Notes: generated by a model from the letters alone, not told the origin. A stretch of 52,488 nt of DNA from Polyangium sp. 15x6 (GCF_029960785.1 NZ_JASBQE010000088.1:1-52488), one strand, 5' to 3'; shown: positions 20,835-29,747, counted from the first letter of the stretch. Translations and numbers: made by a program.

Positions 20835-22049
20835 ATGAGCAGCGAAAGCAGCGATCAGGTCTTGGATTATCCCCTCCGTGCCCCGACGGCTCTGGAGCCG
20901 CCCGCGGAGTGGGATCGTTTGCGGCAGGGGTGCCCGGTGGCCCACGTCCGGCTGCCGAGTGGGGACAAGGCGGTGTTGCTCACGCGGTACAACGATGTCC
21001 GCCAGGTTCTCTCGGACCCGCGGTTCTCGCGCAACCTCGCGCAGGATGGCGCGGCGCGGATCACGACGAACGAGGGAGGTAGCGTCTTCGAGAATCCCGA
21101 GGCGGCGTCCTTGGCGGGCGGCGAATCGCATCAAAGGTGGCGGCGGCTCATCAACCGCGCGTTCACGGTGAAGCGGATTCAGGCGCTCCAGACGAAGATC
21201 GAGGCGATGGCCAACCACCTCGTCGACGAGATGGTCAAAAAAGGCCCGCCCGCGGATCTCGTGAGCGATTTCGCGTTCCCGCTCCCCGTCTGGGTCATCG
21301 CCGATCTGCTCGGCATCGCCGTGACCGACCGCGACAAACTCGCGTACTGGTCCAATGCGATGCTCACCATGACGCAGTTCACGCAGGAGGAGGTCAACCG
21401 GGCCCAGATGGAGTTTGCCCAATTCCTCATGGGCCACATCGCCGCGAAGCGGGCGAACCCCGGGGAAGATCTCTTGAGCGAGCTCATCACGGCCACCGAC
21501 AAGGAGGACGTGCTCACCGAGCGCGAGCTGATGATGACGGCCCAGGGCATCCTGGTGGCCGGGCACGAGACGACCTCGAACATGATCGGGAAGATGATGT
21601 CGATGCTCCTCTCGGATCGGAGCCGCTGGGAGCGGCTCCTCGAGAATCCTTCGCTCATTCGCACGGCCGTGGAGGAGTCGCTGCGCTTCGACGCGAACAT
21701 GGGCTTCGGTTTGCCCCGGTTCATCTCGGAGGACACCGAGGTCGCGGGCCAGCCGCTCCCGCGCGGGACGACCGTGATCTGCAGCATGTCCTCGGCGAAC
21801 CGCGACGAGTCGTTCTTCGAAGGCGCGAGCGAAATGAAGCTCGATCGTACGCCGAACGCGCACATCACCTTCGGCGCGGGCGCGCATTCGTGCCTGGGGC
21901 AGGCGCTCGCGCGGACGGAGCTTCAAACGACGCTGCAGGTGCTCCTCAAGCGGCTGCCGACGCTCGATCTCGCGGTGAAACCGGAAGAACTGCCGCGGCG
22001 TGAGGGGCTTCTCGTCGGCGGGATCGAGAAGGTTCTGGTACGCTGGTGA
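20835..22049 (+). CDS. cytochrome P450
   Basis: 404 aa, the usual size of soluble bacterial P450s. Diagnostic motifs: the I-helix oxygen-binding AGHETT (about 241), the K-helix ExxR (EESLR, about 280) and the haem loop FGAGAHSCLGQAL with the axial Cys near 352. It is a class I monooxygenase that should take electrons from a small ferredoxin, and one is encoded two genes downstream. The stop overlaps the TetR start (GTGA), so the genes are co-translated. A palindromic promoter lies just upstream. The substrate is unknown; CYP107-like hydroxylases of secondary metabolism or xenobiotic oxidation are the nearest by motif. Confidence 0.95.
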   Translation: MSSESSDQVLDYPLRAPTALEPPAEWDRLRQGCPVAHVRLPSGDKAVLLTRYNDVRQVLSDPRFSRNLAQDGAARITTNEGGSVFENPEAASLAGGESHQRWRRLINRAFTVKRIQALQTKIEAMANHLVDEMVKKGPPADLVSDFAFPLPVWVIADLLGIAVTDRDKLAYWSNAMLTMTQFTQEEVNRAQMEFAQFLMGHIAAKRANPGEDLLSELITATDKEDVLTERELMMTAQGILVAGHETTSNMIGKMMSMLLSDRSRWERLLENPSLIRTAVEESLRFDANMGFGLPRFISEDTEVAGQPLPRGTTVICSMSSANRDESFFEGASEMKLDRTPNAHITFGAGAHSCLGQALARTELQTTLQVLLKRLPTLDLAVKPEELPRREGLLVGGIEKVLVRW

Positions 22050-22702
22050 GCATGGCCGGCTCGAGGGTGAGGCAGACGCACGGGAGCGAGACGCGAGAGG
22101 TCATCCTGGCCGCGGCGGAGAAGCTCTTTGCGGAGCACGGCGTGGCGGCGGTCTCGAATCGTCAGGTGAGCGAGGCGGCCGGACAGGCGAACAACTTCGC
22201 GGTCGGGTATCACTTCGGGACGAAGACCGACCTCCTGCTCGCGATCGTGCGTCGACATGCCCCATCCATCGAGCGGCGGCGCGAGGAGATGCTGGCGACG
22301 TTCAAGGGTTCACTCGAGCTCCGTGATGGGCTTGCTTGCCTCGTTTTGCCGATCACGGAGCACCTCGCGTCGCTGGGCAATGCGAGCTGGTATGCGAGGT
22401 TTCTCGCGCAGGTGACGACGGATCCGGCCTTGTGGAAGGTGGTGCACGACGAGACGGTCGCCTCGCCGTCGATGCGGGAGACGACGAAGGTCTTCGAGCG
22501 GCTCTTGCCGATCTTGCCCGTGGAGGTGCGCGAGGAGCGGGCCGACATGAGCCGGCAGATCATCGTGCACATGTGCGCAGAGCGGGAGCGGGCGCTCACC
22601 GCGGGGACCGCCACGCCGCGCGCCTCCTGGGAGGCCGCGGGCGTGGGGCTCGTGGACGCGCTCGTCGGGTTGTGGCTGGCTCCGTTCACGCCGGCGAAAT
22701 GA
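22046..22702 (+). CDS. TetR-family transcriptional regulator
   Basis: 218 aa from GTG 22046 (ATG 22052 possible). The N-terminal helix-turn-helix has the family pattern (ILAAAEKLFAEHGVAAVSNRQVSEAAGQAN...YHFGTKTDLL, with the usual YxHF replaced by GYHFG). The C-terminal part is a helical ligand-binding domain. The start overlaps the P450 stop. The regulator probably represses its own operon through the 23-bp dyad at 20781-20803 and is released by the P450 substrate or a related small molecule (inference). Confidence 0.92.
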   Translation: MSMAGSRVRQTHGSETREVILAAAEKLFAEHGVAAVSNRQVSEAAGQANNFAVGYHFGTKTDLLLAIVRRHAPSIERRREEMLATFKGSLELRDGLACLVLPITEHLASLGNASWYARFLAQVTTDPALWKVVHDETVASPSMRETTKVFERLLPILPVEVREERADMSRQIIVHMCAERERALTAGTATPRASWEAAGVGLVDALVGLWLAPFTPAK

Positions 22703-22737
22703 GCGTTCGGACAGAAAACGAAGGAAGAAGGTTCGTC

Positions 22738-22941
22738 ATGGGAATGCGCGTGCTCGTGGAATACGAAAAATGCTGTGGCGCGGGGCAGTGCGTGATGGTC
22801 GCGCCGAAGGTCTTCGATCAGCGTGACGACGGGATCGTGGTGCTGCTCGACGAGACGCCGCCGCCGGATCAATACAAGGCGGTGCAGGAAGCGGTCACCG
22901 TTTGTCCGGGCGCGGCGCTGCGGCTGGAGGAGAGCGCGTAA
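22738..22941 (+). CDS. 3Fe-4S-type ferredoxin, P450 redox partner
   Basis: 67 aa, preceded by GAAGGAAGAAGG. It has Cys at 12/13 and 18 in KCCGAGQC, a spaced acidic segment FDQRDDGIVVLLDE, and a last cluster Cys in VTVCPGAAL. This is the pattern of the small ferredoxins encoded with actinobacterial and myxobacterial P450s. Three ligating Cys (rather than four) indicates a 3Fe-4S cluster. It would pass electrons from a reductase encoded elsewhere to the P450 at 20835. It follows the TetR gene by 35 bp in the same operon. Confidence 0.92.
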   Translation: MGMRVLVEYEKCCGAGQCVMVAPKVFDQRDDGIVVLLDETPPPDQYKAVQEAVTVCPGAALRLEESA

Positions 22942-23057
22942 CGCCGCCCGTCCTTTTCCTTGGCGTGGATGGCGATCCCGCTTGCACGGAGGGATTCGCC
23001 ATTCACGCTCCGGCTCCCGGCGCCGAGGGCCGATCATGAAGTAAACGAGGAAACGCC

Positions 23058-23969
23058 ATGAGCACCTTCCATCCCGACCTGGCCCTCGTCGCGCGCATCT
23101 TGCCCCGCATCACCGCCGGCCCTCGGCTTTTGAAGGTCGTGCGCCGGCTCGGCCGAGACACGGGCGCGCCGCGTAGCACGCCGAGCGTGCGCGCGTTCCT
23201 TCGTGACATTCCGGGGGCGCAGACGGCGCGCGTCTTCGTGCCCGAAGGCGTCACGCAGCTTATGCCGGCGATGCTGTGGATTCACGGCGGCGGCTTCATC
23301 ATGGGCTCGCCCGCGCAGGACGACGAGGTGGCGACGACGTTCGCGCGTGAGCTCGGGATGACCGTCGTCGCTCCGTCGTATCGCCTCGCGCCGGAGCATC
23401 CCTTTCCCGCCGCCATGGACGACCTGTATGCGGCGCTCACGTGGCTCCACGCGAATGCCGCGGCCCTCGGCGTGCGTGCGGACCGCATCGTCATTGGGGG
23501 CGCGAGCGCCGGTGGTGGGCTCGCGGCCGGGCTCACGCTCCTCGCGCGCGACCGGAAGGAGATCCCTGTCGCATTCCAGCTCCTCGTGTATCCGATGCTC
23601 GACGATCGGACGGTGGGCAAGACCATTGACGGTACGAATCATCGGCTCTGGAACGAGGGGAGCAACCGCTTCGGATGGTCGTCGTATCTCGGACGCGAGC
23701 CCGGCGGGGCGGACGTGCCGGTATACGCCGCGCCCGCGCGCGCCGAATCCCTCGCAGGCCTGCCGCCCACCTGGATCGGCGTGGGGACCTTCGACCTCTT
23801 CCACGACGAGGACGTCGAATACGCGAAGCGACTCGAGGCCGCCGGCATCGCCGTCGAGCTCGAAATCGTCTCCGGCGCCTTTCACGGCTTCGATGTGCTT
23901 CGGCGCGCGAACGTCTCGAAGACGTTTCTCGCACGTCAAATCGCGGCGCTGCGCCGCGCGCTCGCCTGA
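23058..23969 (+). CDS. alpha/beta hydrolase, hormone-sensitive-lipase-family esterase
   Basis: 303 aa with the oxyanion motif HGGGF (about 75), the nucleophile elbow GASAGGG (about 153, Ser), an acidic residue in the GTFDLFHDED region and a late His in GAFHGFD. These are diagnostic for the HSL (family IV) esterases, usually active on short- and medium-chain acyl esters. It follows the ferredoxin gene by 116 bp on the same strand and may act in the same pathway as the P450, for example on an ester substrate or product. The substrate is unknown. Confidence 0.92.
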   Translation: MSTFHPDLALVARILPRITAGPRLLKVVRRLGRDTGAPRSTPSVRAFLRDIPGAQTARVFVPEGVTQLMPAMLWIHGGGFIMGSPAQDDEVATTFARELGMTVVAPSYRLAPEHPFPAAMDDLYAALTWLHANAAALGVRADRIVIGGASAGGGLAAGLTLLARDRKEIPVAFQLLVYPMLDDRTVGKTIDGTNHRLWNEGSNRFGWSSYLGREPGGADVPVYAAPARAESLAGLPPTWIGVGTFDLFHDEDVEYAKRLEAAGIAVELEIVSGAFHGFDVLRRANVSKTFLARQIAALRRALA

Positions 23970-23972
23970 TCG

Positions 23973-24131
23973 TCACCCCGCGGCGACGCACCGGAGCGAT
24001 TCCGGCAGCAGCTTCCCCTTTTCATCGAGCGCAAATCCAAGCGCGAAGTTCGAGCCGCCCTCCTCTTCGCCCTCCTTCGGCTCGGGCGCCTTGCGCACGC
24101 TTCCCGGGATGCTCCTCGGCAAATCGTGGTT
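23973..24131 (-). pseudogene. possible gene remnant or very small gene
   Basis: The minus-strand frame ending at TGA 23975-23973 has natural-looking residues (NFALGFALDEKGKLLPESLRC) but no ATG before an upstream stop. TTG or GTG starts would give roughly 40-50 aa. It looks like the C-terminus of a lost gene or an unannotated small protein. Confidence 0.3.
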
Positions 24132-24149
24132 ACCAGGGGGACCCGGGGG

Positions 24150-24191
24150 CCCCTGACAGCACCGTCAGGGCACGGACAGCGCTGTCAGGGG
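24150..24191. promoter_or_regulatory. operator-like dyad upstream of the 24263 lipoprotein gene
   Basis: CCCCTGACAGC (24150-24160) is the exact reverse complement of GCTGTCAGGGG (24181-24191). Nested inside are CCCTGAC/GTCAGGG and the 12-bp perfect palindrome GACAGCGCTGTC (24175-24186). Several TGAC/GTCA half-sites about 70-110 bp before the start codon look like a regulator-binding cluster. A hairpin in the leader is the alternative. Confidence 0.45.
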
Positions 24192-24262
24192 GGAGGCCGT
24201 GGTCTTGATTCGGAAAAACCGCCGTCTTCTCGTGGGCACGCCTCGTGCAAAGCGGCGCGCGC

Positions 24263-24868
24263 ATGGCATTGAAATCTCATCTTGGGCTTGCGATCATCGC
24301 AGTCGCGATCGTGATGGGTTGTGAGAGCGAGCCGGAAAAGGGCGTGGAAGGCGGGGCGGGCGGGGCCGATGGCTGCGCGACGCTGCCGGTGGCAGAGGAG
24401 GGGGAGCTCTGCGTCGCATCGTCCGCCTTTGGGGGGATTTACATCGAGCAAGCGGAGAAGCCCGACGGGTATTCGATCATTGGATTCGCGGAGCCGGATT
24501 CATGCTCGTACTTCCTCGAGGTGGAGAACGTGCTCGAGGAGAATGGCACGCCGGTCTCCTTCCTGAAGGTGGAGCTCCTGGGCGAGCTCCCCGGGACCTG
24601 CAAGATCAACCCCGGGCCCGATCTCCCGCCTGTCCCGCACGACGGGAGCTGCGTCGCCGTGGTGCGCACGCGGCGCTTCTCGGCGGCTGGCAAGGAAGAT
24701 CTGATCGCGGCGAGCGGCGAGGTGATCGTCACGCAGGTCGATGCGTCGACGCTCGAGGCGCGTGTCGAGGCGACGATCGACGGTCGCGCCGTGAACCTCA
24801 CGCTCGCGGCCCCGCATTGCCCGGTCATGTGCACGTGCGTGGCCAATCTCTCCGGCTGTCCTTGCTGA
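24263..24868 (+). CDS. lipoprotein of unknown function
   Basis: 201 aa from ATG 24263 (a GTG at 24245 would add six residues and spoils the signal peptide). The signal sequence ends in a lipobox VIVMGC, followed by an acidic Gly-rich linker. The mature protein has about ten Cys, including a terminal MCTCVANLSGCPC cluster that suggests disulphides. I recognise no domain. It ends 34 bp before the sirtuin gene on the same strand, and an operator-like dyad lies upstream. Confidence 0.75.
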   Translation: MALKSHLGLAIIAVAIVMGCESEPEKGVEGGAGGADGCATLPVAEEGELCVASSAFGGIYIEQAEKPDGYSIIGFAEPDSCSYFLEVENVLEENGTPVSFLKVELLGELPGTCKINPGPDLPPVPHDGSCVAVVRTRRFSAAGKEDLIAASGEVIVTQVDASTLEARVEATIDGRAVNLTLAAPHCPVMCTCVANLSGCPC

Positions 24869-24902
24869 TGACGGACGCCGGCCGGGCGATAGACTCGCCT
24901 TC

Positions 24903-25646
24903 GTGCACCCCCTCGCGCTGCCCGTCGACGCACGCATCACCTTCCTGACCGGCGCGGGCATCTCCGTCGCCTCGGGCCTCCGGCCGTACCGCGGGCCCGG
25001 CGGGCTCTGGAACGAGGTGGATGTCGCTGCGTGGGCCACCGCCGAGGCCCTCGCGCGGGATCCGATCGGCTGCTTTCGCGCGCATCGACACTTCGCCGCG
25101 CTCGCCGCCGCCGCCCAGCCGAACGCCGCGCACCACGCGATCGCCGCCTTCGCGCGCGCCCGGCCCGAAGGCCACGTCGTGGTGATCACGCAGAACGTCG
25201 ACGGCTTGCACCAGCGCGCCGGCGCGCCGCATGTCGTCGAGATCCACGGCTCCCTCTTCCGGCTGCGTTGTCCCGAGGAACGTTGCGCCGCGCGGATCCC
25301 CGCGCCCGATCCCTCGGCGCGCGTGGACGAACCGCCGCCTTGCCCGCGATGCGGCGCGAAGCTCCGCCACGACATCGTGCTCTTCGACGAGTACCTCGAT
25401 CCCGCGGACGAACGCGCCGCCAAGGAGGCGCTGCGCGCATGCCAGCTGTTCGTCGCCGCGGGCACGAGCGGCGTCGTGTTCCCCGCGGCGGCGTACGTGC
25501 GCGAGGCGGACTACGCCGGCGCGCGCACGATCCTCGTGAACCTCGAGCCGCCTTCGCCGCCGAACCCTTACTTCGACGACGTCGTCCTCGGGCGCGCCGA
25601 GGACGTCTTGCCCGCGCTGCTCGGCGCGGACCCGCTCACTTCTTGA
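24903..25646 (+). CDS. Sir2-family NAD-dependent protein deacylase (sirtuin)
   Basis: 247 aa. The NAD-binding motifs GAGIS (about 18) and QNVDGLHQRAG (about 99), the catalytic His in EIHGSLF, and a zinc site CPEERC...CPRCG make this a bacterial class III-type sirtuin. It removes acetyl or other acyl groups from protein lysines using NAD and makes nicotinamide and O-acyl-ADP-ribose. The GTG at 24903 is the apparent start. The 3' end overlaps the convergent lipoprotein gene by 11 bp. The acyl preference cannot be told from the sequence alone. Confidence 0.93.
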   Translation: MHPLALPVDARITFLTGAGISVASGLRPYRGPGGLWNEVDVAAWATAEALARDPIGCFRAHRHFAALAAAAQPNAAHHAIAAFARARPEGHVVVITQNVDGLHQRAGAPHVVEIHGSLFRLRCPEERCAARIPAPDPSARVDEPPPCPRCGAKLRHDIVLFDEYLDPADERAAKEALRACQLFVAAGTSGVVFPAAAYVREADYAGARTILVNLEPPSPPNPYFDDVVLGRAEDVLPALLGADPLTS

Positions 25647-26148
25647 TGACGGTCTCGCCGCCGAACGTCATCGGGTAGGTGATCATCACCGTTCCGCCGC
25701 CGGCCGGGCGCGGGAACTTGACCGTCTTGAAGGCCTTGCGCACGCAGTCCTCGACCTTCGGGTTCTTCACGGTCGAGTTCTTCACGCTCGCCTCGTTCAC
25801 CGTGCCGAGCGGACCGACGGTCGCTTGGATCGTGACCGTGCCGGCGAGCTTGCCTTCCTTGTCCACGCCGAGCGAGTAACAGCCGTCGAACGCCTTCACG
25901 TTCTCGTTCACCGCCGTCTGGATCTGCTCGTTCGTGAGCGTGCCCGAGAGCGGGACGGTGTCCGGGTCCGGGGCCTTCGATGTGCCCTCCGCCGGGCTCG
26001 CTTCCGCCGGCTTCGCTTCGGAGGATGCTTGTTCTCCCGTGGTCACGGGCCCAGTCGTGGGCTCGTTCGGCCCCGACCCGCCCGCAGGTGGCGTCGCCCC
26101 GCAGCCCGCGAGGACGACGCAAACGATTGGAGTGACGAACCAGCGCAT
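25636..26148 (-). CDS. lipoprotein with AgmX/PglI-type C-terminal domain
   Basis: 170 aa from ATG 26148, chosen because it begins a signal peptide with lipobox VLAGC. A Thr/Glu/Pro/Ala-rich linker follows, then a C-terminal domain (about 95-170) with DGCYSLGVDKEGKLAGTVTI and EDCVRKAFKTVKFPRP. This is the pattern of AgmX/PglI or TonB-C-like domains found in myxobacterial gliding-related and envelope proteins. Cys in FDGCY and VEDCV are likely disulphide partners. It overlaps the sirtuin gene tail to tail by 11 bp. The GT4 gene upstream on the same strand starts about 1.1 kb away. Confidence 0.82.
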   Translation of the reverse strand: MRWFVTPIVCVVLAGCGATPPAGGSGPNEPTTGPVTTGEQASSEAKPAEASPAEGTSKAPDPDTVPLSGTLTNEQIQTAVNENVKAFDGCYSLGVDKEGKLAGTVTIQATVGPLGTVNEASVKNSTVKNPKVEDCVRKAFKTVKFPRPAGGGTVMITYPMTFGGETVIKK

Positions 26149-26200
26149 GGCTTCCGACTTCAGTCGAGATGCGCCTCGTTGTCCACCGGGAACGTACCAC

Positions 26201-27250
26201 TCAAGCGACACGCGCGCGCGCCGCGCTTCCGCCCCCGGCGGCACGGCGGTAGGCGGACTCGTACGCGGTCGCCATGACCGAGGTGGTGAAGCGGTCGCGG
26301 GCGCGGCTCGCGCACCGGGCCCGGTCGAAGCGCGCGAGTTCGGGCGAACGAGCGACACGGGCGAGGGCCTCGAGGTCGTCCGGGGGGACGAGGAAGCCGG
26401 TGACGCCCTCGTCGACGATCTCCGGGAAGGATCCGCGCGCGAAGCCGATCACGGGCGTGCCACAGAGCATGGCCTCGACGGCGATGAGGCCGAACGGCTC
26501 CTCCCAGAGGAGAGGACAGACGAGCGCGCGTGCACCCGACAGCAGCCGAACTTTCTGCTCGTGGTCGACTTCTCCATGGTCGACGACGCCCGGGAGGTCG
26601 AGCAGCGGCGCGATGTGCTCCTCGAAGAACGCTCGATCCTGCGGGTGAGTACGGCCGCCGAGGTGGATGGGCATGTCCGCGAGGCGCGCGACGTCGACCG
26701 CGAGGTGCGTGCCTTTCTCCTCGCAGAAGCGTCCGATGTGCGCGAGGTAGCCGTGGTCGTGGAGGCTCGGCGGGTACCGGCTCGCCGAGACGCCGTGGTG
26801 GATGACGCGCGCGCGGAGCAGCGGGACCTCGAGGTCGAGCTGGCGCTGGCTGATCGCCACGTAGGAGACCTGCGGGTGCGAGGCGAAGATCCGGGAGAAG
26901 GATTCTTCGCGGTGATGGTGCATCGTGTACACGATCGGCACACGCACGAACGCAGAGAGCGTGACGCCGAGCGGGCTGTTGAGGTGGACGACGTCGAAGT
27001 GGCTGCGCGCGATCTCCGCGAACGCCCAGGCGACGTGGTTGAGCTCGTCGGCGGCCGTGGGAGGCCAGACGGGGCGATGGTAGAGCGCGCGCTTGCGGCA
27101 GCTGGTGACGGAGTCGCCCGTCGTGAAGACCGTGACCGCGTGGCCGCGTGTTTCGAGTTCTTCGGCGAGCTCGTAGCAGAAGAGCTCGGTCCCGCCGTAG
27201 CCGATGGGCGGCATGCGGATGAATGGAGTCGAGATCATCGCGATGCGCAT
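26201..27250 (-). CDS. GT4-family glycosyltransferase
   Basis: 349 aa. An N-terminal MRIAMISTPFIRMPPIGYGGTE (split over residues 1-22) is the donor-independent start of GT-B retaining glycosyltransferases, with the conserved GGTE loop. The C-terminal half has GRFCEEKG and EEPFGLIAVEA, the E-x7-E nucleotide-sugar motif of family GT4. It would transfer a sugar from a nucleotide-sugar to an exopolysaccharide, lipid or small-molecule acceptor in the cytoplasm. No polysaccharide cluster surrounds it, so the acceptor is open. Hairpin copy B lies immediately upstream. Confidence 0.92.
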   Translation of the reverse strand: MRIAMISTPFIRMPPIGYGGTELFCYELAEELETRGHAVTVFTTGDSVTSCRKRALYHRPVWPPTAADELNHVAWAFAEIARSHFDVVHLNSPLGVTLSAFVRVPIVYTMHHHREESFSRIFASHPQVSYVAISQRQLDLEVPLLRARVIHHGVSASRYPPSLHDHGYLAHIGRFCEEKGTHLAVDVARLADMPIHLGGRTHPQDRAFFEEHIAPLLDLPGVVDHGEVDHEQKVRLLSGARALVCPLLWEEPFGLIAVEAMLCGTPVIGFARGSFPEIVDEGVTGFLVPPDDLEALARVARSPELARFDRARCASRARDRFTTSVMATAYESAYRRAAGGGSAARARVA

Positions 27251-27341
27251 GACTGACCGTGCCTCCCGCGCGCATTCGCCCCCGCTCGCGCGCGAGAGGC
27301 CAACGCTACACGTGGCGTGCCAGCGTGGTTTCGTCTGGGGG

Positions 27342-27655
27342 CCGCTGCGCTGGGGCTTCGCCCCAGGCCCGACCAGGGGCTATCCGCCCCTGGACCCGGA
27401 CCAGCGCAAGCGCTGGACCCAGGGTCGATGAACTGCGCGATGCGCAGTTCATCGAACAGGTCGAGAAAAGACGGGCGAGCGACCTGCCACTCGAGACAGC
27501 AGCCCTGCCGTTTCAAGCGGCAACGCCTTCCCACGGGCCCGTTGGAAGAACTGCGCATCGCGCAGTTCTTCCACCCCGAGTCCAGGGCTTGCCCTGGTCC
27601 GGGTCGAGGGGCGGACAGCCCCCGCGGGGTCCGGGGCAGCGCCCCGGCGCGGCGG
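27342..27655 (+). repeat. mirror-hairpin element, copy B
   Basis: Starts with CTGGGGCTTCGCCCCAG (27350). Then come GGGGC/GCCCC around TATCC, CCAGCGCAAGCGCTGG, GATGAACTGCGC/GCGCAGTTCATC with loop GAT, and a core of about 75 bp. The right arm has GGAAGAACTGCGC/GCGCAGTTCTTCC with loop ATC, CCAGGGC/GCCCTGG, GGGGC/GCCCC around GGACA, and CCGGGGCAGCGCCCCGG. It sits between two minus-strand genes. Confidence 0.9.
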
Positions 27656-27675
27656 CCCCAAGAAGAGACCCGTCC

Positions 27676-28515
27676 TCAGAGCTCGGGCGCTTGCCAGGCT
27701 TCGAGGCGACGCCAGACCGCGGCGAGGAGATTCGGCGACGAACGTTTGAGCGCGTAAATGAGGTGCGCCTCCTTCGTCACGGGGACGAGGCCCTGGTTGC
27801 GCTCGACGGCGTCCATGATCTTCTCGGCCACGAGATCCGGCGAGGCGCCGCGCTCCATCAAGCGGCGCGAGCGCTCCACCGCTGCGGGCTCGGCCCAGCG
27901 GCCGCGGCGGCGGCTCATCTCGTTGATGTTCGTCCGGATGAACCCGGGGCAGATCGCGGTGACGCCGATGCGGTGGCGGCGCAGGTCGGCGCGCAGCGAC
28001 TCGGAGAAGCCGACGACGGCGAACTTCGTCGTGGAGTACGCGACGAGCAGGCGGCTGCCCGCGATGCCTGCGGCCGAGGCGATGTTGACGACGTGGCCGC
28101 CTCGGCCGCGATCGATCATGCGCGGCACGAAGAAGTGACAGCCGTGCACGACGCCCATCACGTTGATGCCCATCACCCAGTTCCAGTCGTCGAGCGTGGT
28201 GTCGCGCAGGCCGCCCGTGATCGCGACGCCGGCGTTGTTGACGAGCACGTCGACCGCAGGAAACGCGGCGTGCACCTCGTCCGCGAAGCTCTGCATGGCC
28301 GCGGCGCTCGACACGTCGACCTTGCGCGCCAGCACGCTCCGGCCCTGCGCGCGCACGGCGGCGGCGGCCTCGTCGAGCGTCGCCTCGTTGACGTCGCAGA
28401 GCACGAGGTCCGCGCCCTCCTTCGCGAACGCGAGCGCCGTCGCCCGCCCGATGCCGCTGCCCGCCCCCGTCACGAGGACAACCTTGCCTGCAAAACGCCC
28501 GCTGCTCATGGGCAT
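27676..28515 (-). CDS. SDR-family oxidoreductase
   Basis: 279 aa (or 277 from an internal ATG at 28509). The classical short-chain dehydrogenase motifs are TGAGSGIG (about 16), NNAG, and the catalytic Ser...YSTTK. It should use NAD(P)H to reduce or oxidise a carbonyl/alcohol. The C-terminal extension (about 200-279) resembles that of SDRs acting on acyl or lipid substrates, but the substrate is not readable. It lies 32 bp downstream of the TIR-TPR gene on the same strand, so it is probably co-transcribed with it. Hairpin copy B follows its 3' end. Confidence 0.92.
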   Translation of the reverse strand: MPMSSGRFAGKVVLVTGAGSGIGRATALAFAKEGADLVLCDVNEATLDEAAAAVRAQGRSVLARKVDVSSAAAMQSFADEVHAAFPAVDVLVNNAGVAITGGLRDTTLDDWNWVMGINVMGVVHGCHFFVPRMIDRGRGGHVVNIASAAGIAGSRLLVAYSTTKFAVVGFSESLRADLRRHRIGVTAICPGFIRTNINEMSRRRGRWAEPAAVERSRRLMERGASPDLVAEKIMDAVERNQGLVPVTKEAHLIYALKRSSPNLLAAVWRRLEAWQAPEL

Positions 28516-28547
28516 CGACGGAAGCGCCCCGGCGCGTGGGCGTCAAG

Positions 28548-29747
28548 TCATGTGCCGAGCGTGGTGAGCAGCGCCTCCACGGCCGGCGGCCAGATCGCCT
28601 GCGCCTCCGTGAGGAGCTCTCGTTCTTCGAGGACGCGGTAAATCGCGAGCGCGCGGCGCAAGAACGAGCGCGCCTCCAGCCGTTCGGCCGACGTGCCCTC
28701 CGCGAGCACCGTGGCCGCGCGGAAGCAGAAGAGCGCGTGATCTCCCTGGATCGCCGCCATGTCCGGCTGCTCGGCCGCGAGCCGCGCGGCGAGCTTGAGG
28801 CCGGTGCGGAACGCTTCGAGCGCGCCGCGCGAATCCCCCATCGCGCGGAGGACGTGGCCGATGCGGCCGTACGTCGCGTAGAGGTCACGCCGCGCCTCGT
28901 CGTCGTACGTGGACTCGGCGAGGTCCTCGCGCAGCGCGAGACAGGCGCGATAGGCCGCGAGCGCCTCCGGCTTCTCGCCCATCGCGCGCAGCACCTCGCC
29001 GATGCTCTCGTGACAGCGCGCGAGCGCGCCGCGGCGGGTGACGTCGTCCGGCGCGTCGCGCGCCAGCCGATCACGCACGACGAGGGCCTCCTTGTACGCC
29101 GCGAGCGCGCCGGGGCCATCGCCGGCGGCGAGCAGCGCGTCGGCGTAGCGGTCACGCGTGATCGCGAGGAGGGAGCGGTGATCCTGATCGTCGGGCGCGT
29201 CCCCGGCGAGGCGCTCGGCGAGCGTCATCCCGCGCTGAAAGGCGGCCGCGGCCGCGGCCTCGCGCTCGTCGTCGAGCAGGTAGTCTCCGACCATGACGTG
29301 GCAGAGGGTGACGCCCGTGAGCACGCCGGCAATGGCCTCGCGGAAGATCTCGTCGCGGTGCTCGGCCTCGTCGAGGGCGCGGCCATCACGCGGGTAGAGG
29401 GTGCGATCCGCAAGCAGGCCCGCTTCCTCCGGGGCACCCGCGCGGGCGCGGAGCGGGATCACCACGGCCCGCTTGTTACGCTCCATCGTGAGCCCCTCGC
29501 GTAGGATTGCCTCCACGAGCGAGCCGGACGTGAGGGCCTCGGGGCTCACGAGCACCAAGATCACGTCGGCCGTGTGGAGGAGGGCGCGCGTGTCCGTCGG
29601 GGGGGCCGCCGGCACGGATTCCCGCACGATCCCGGCGTCGACGAAGGCTGCGAGCCGCGCGCAGAGCTCCTCGCGGATCACCTGATCCCCGGGGGCGGAG
29701 GACACGAAGAGCTCGACGGCGTGGTGCATGACCGGACTCGCGGCCAT
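28548..29747 (-). CDS. TIR-domain protein with TPR repeats
   Basis: 399 aa from ATG 29747 (ATG 29729 is an alternative). The N-terminal ~140 residues (VELFVSSAPGDQVIREEL, ALLHTADVILVLVSPEAL, KRAVVIPLRARA) follow the TIR fold pattern of bacterial TIR proteins. The usual SxWCxxE-like segment after VSPEAL is degenerate (TSGSLVEAILREG), so whether an NAD-cleaving Glu remains is unclear. Residues about 150-380 are TPR-like helical pairs (YADALLAAGDGPGALAAYKEAL and two more). TIR proteins in bacteria serve as defence NADases or scaffolds. It is transcribed away from the pseudo-caspase gene, with 120 bp between starts. Confidence 0.8.
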   Translation of the reverse strand: MAASPVMHHAVELFVSSAPGDQVIREELCARLAAFVDAGIVRESVPAAPPTDTRALLHTADVILVLVSPEALTSGSLVEAILREGLTMERNKRAVVIPLRARAGAPEEAGLLADRTLYPRDGRALDEAEHRDEIFREAIAGVLTGVTLCHVMVGDYLLDDEREAAAAAAFQRGMTLAERLAGDAPDDQDHRSLLAITRDRYADALLAAGDGPGALAAYKEALVVRDRLARDAPDDVTRRGALARCHESIGEVLRAMGEKPEALAAYRACLALREDLAESTYDDEARRDLYATYGRIGHVLRAMGDSRGALEAFRTGLKLAARLAAEQPDMAAIQGDHALFCFRAATVLAEGTSAERLEARSFLRRALAIYRVLEERELLTEAQAIWPPAVEALLTTLGT

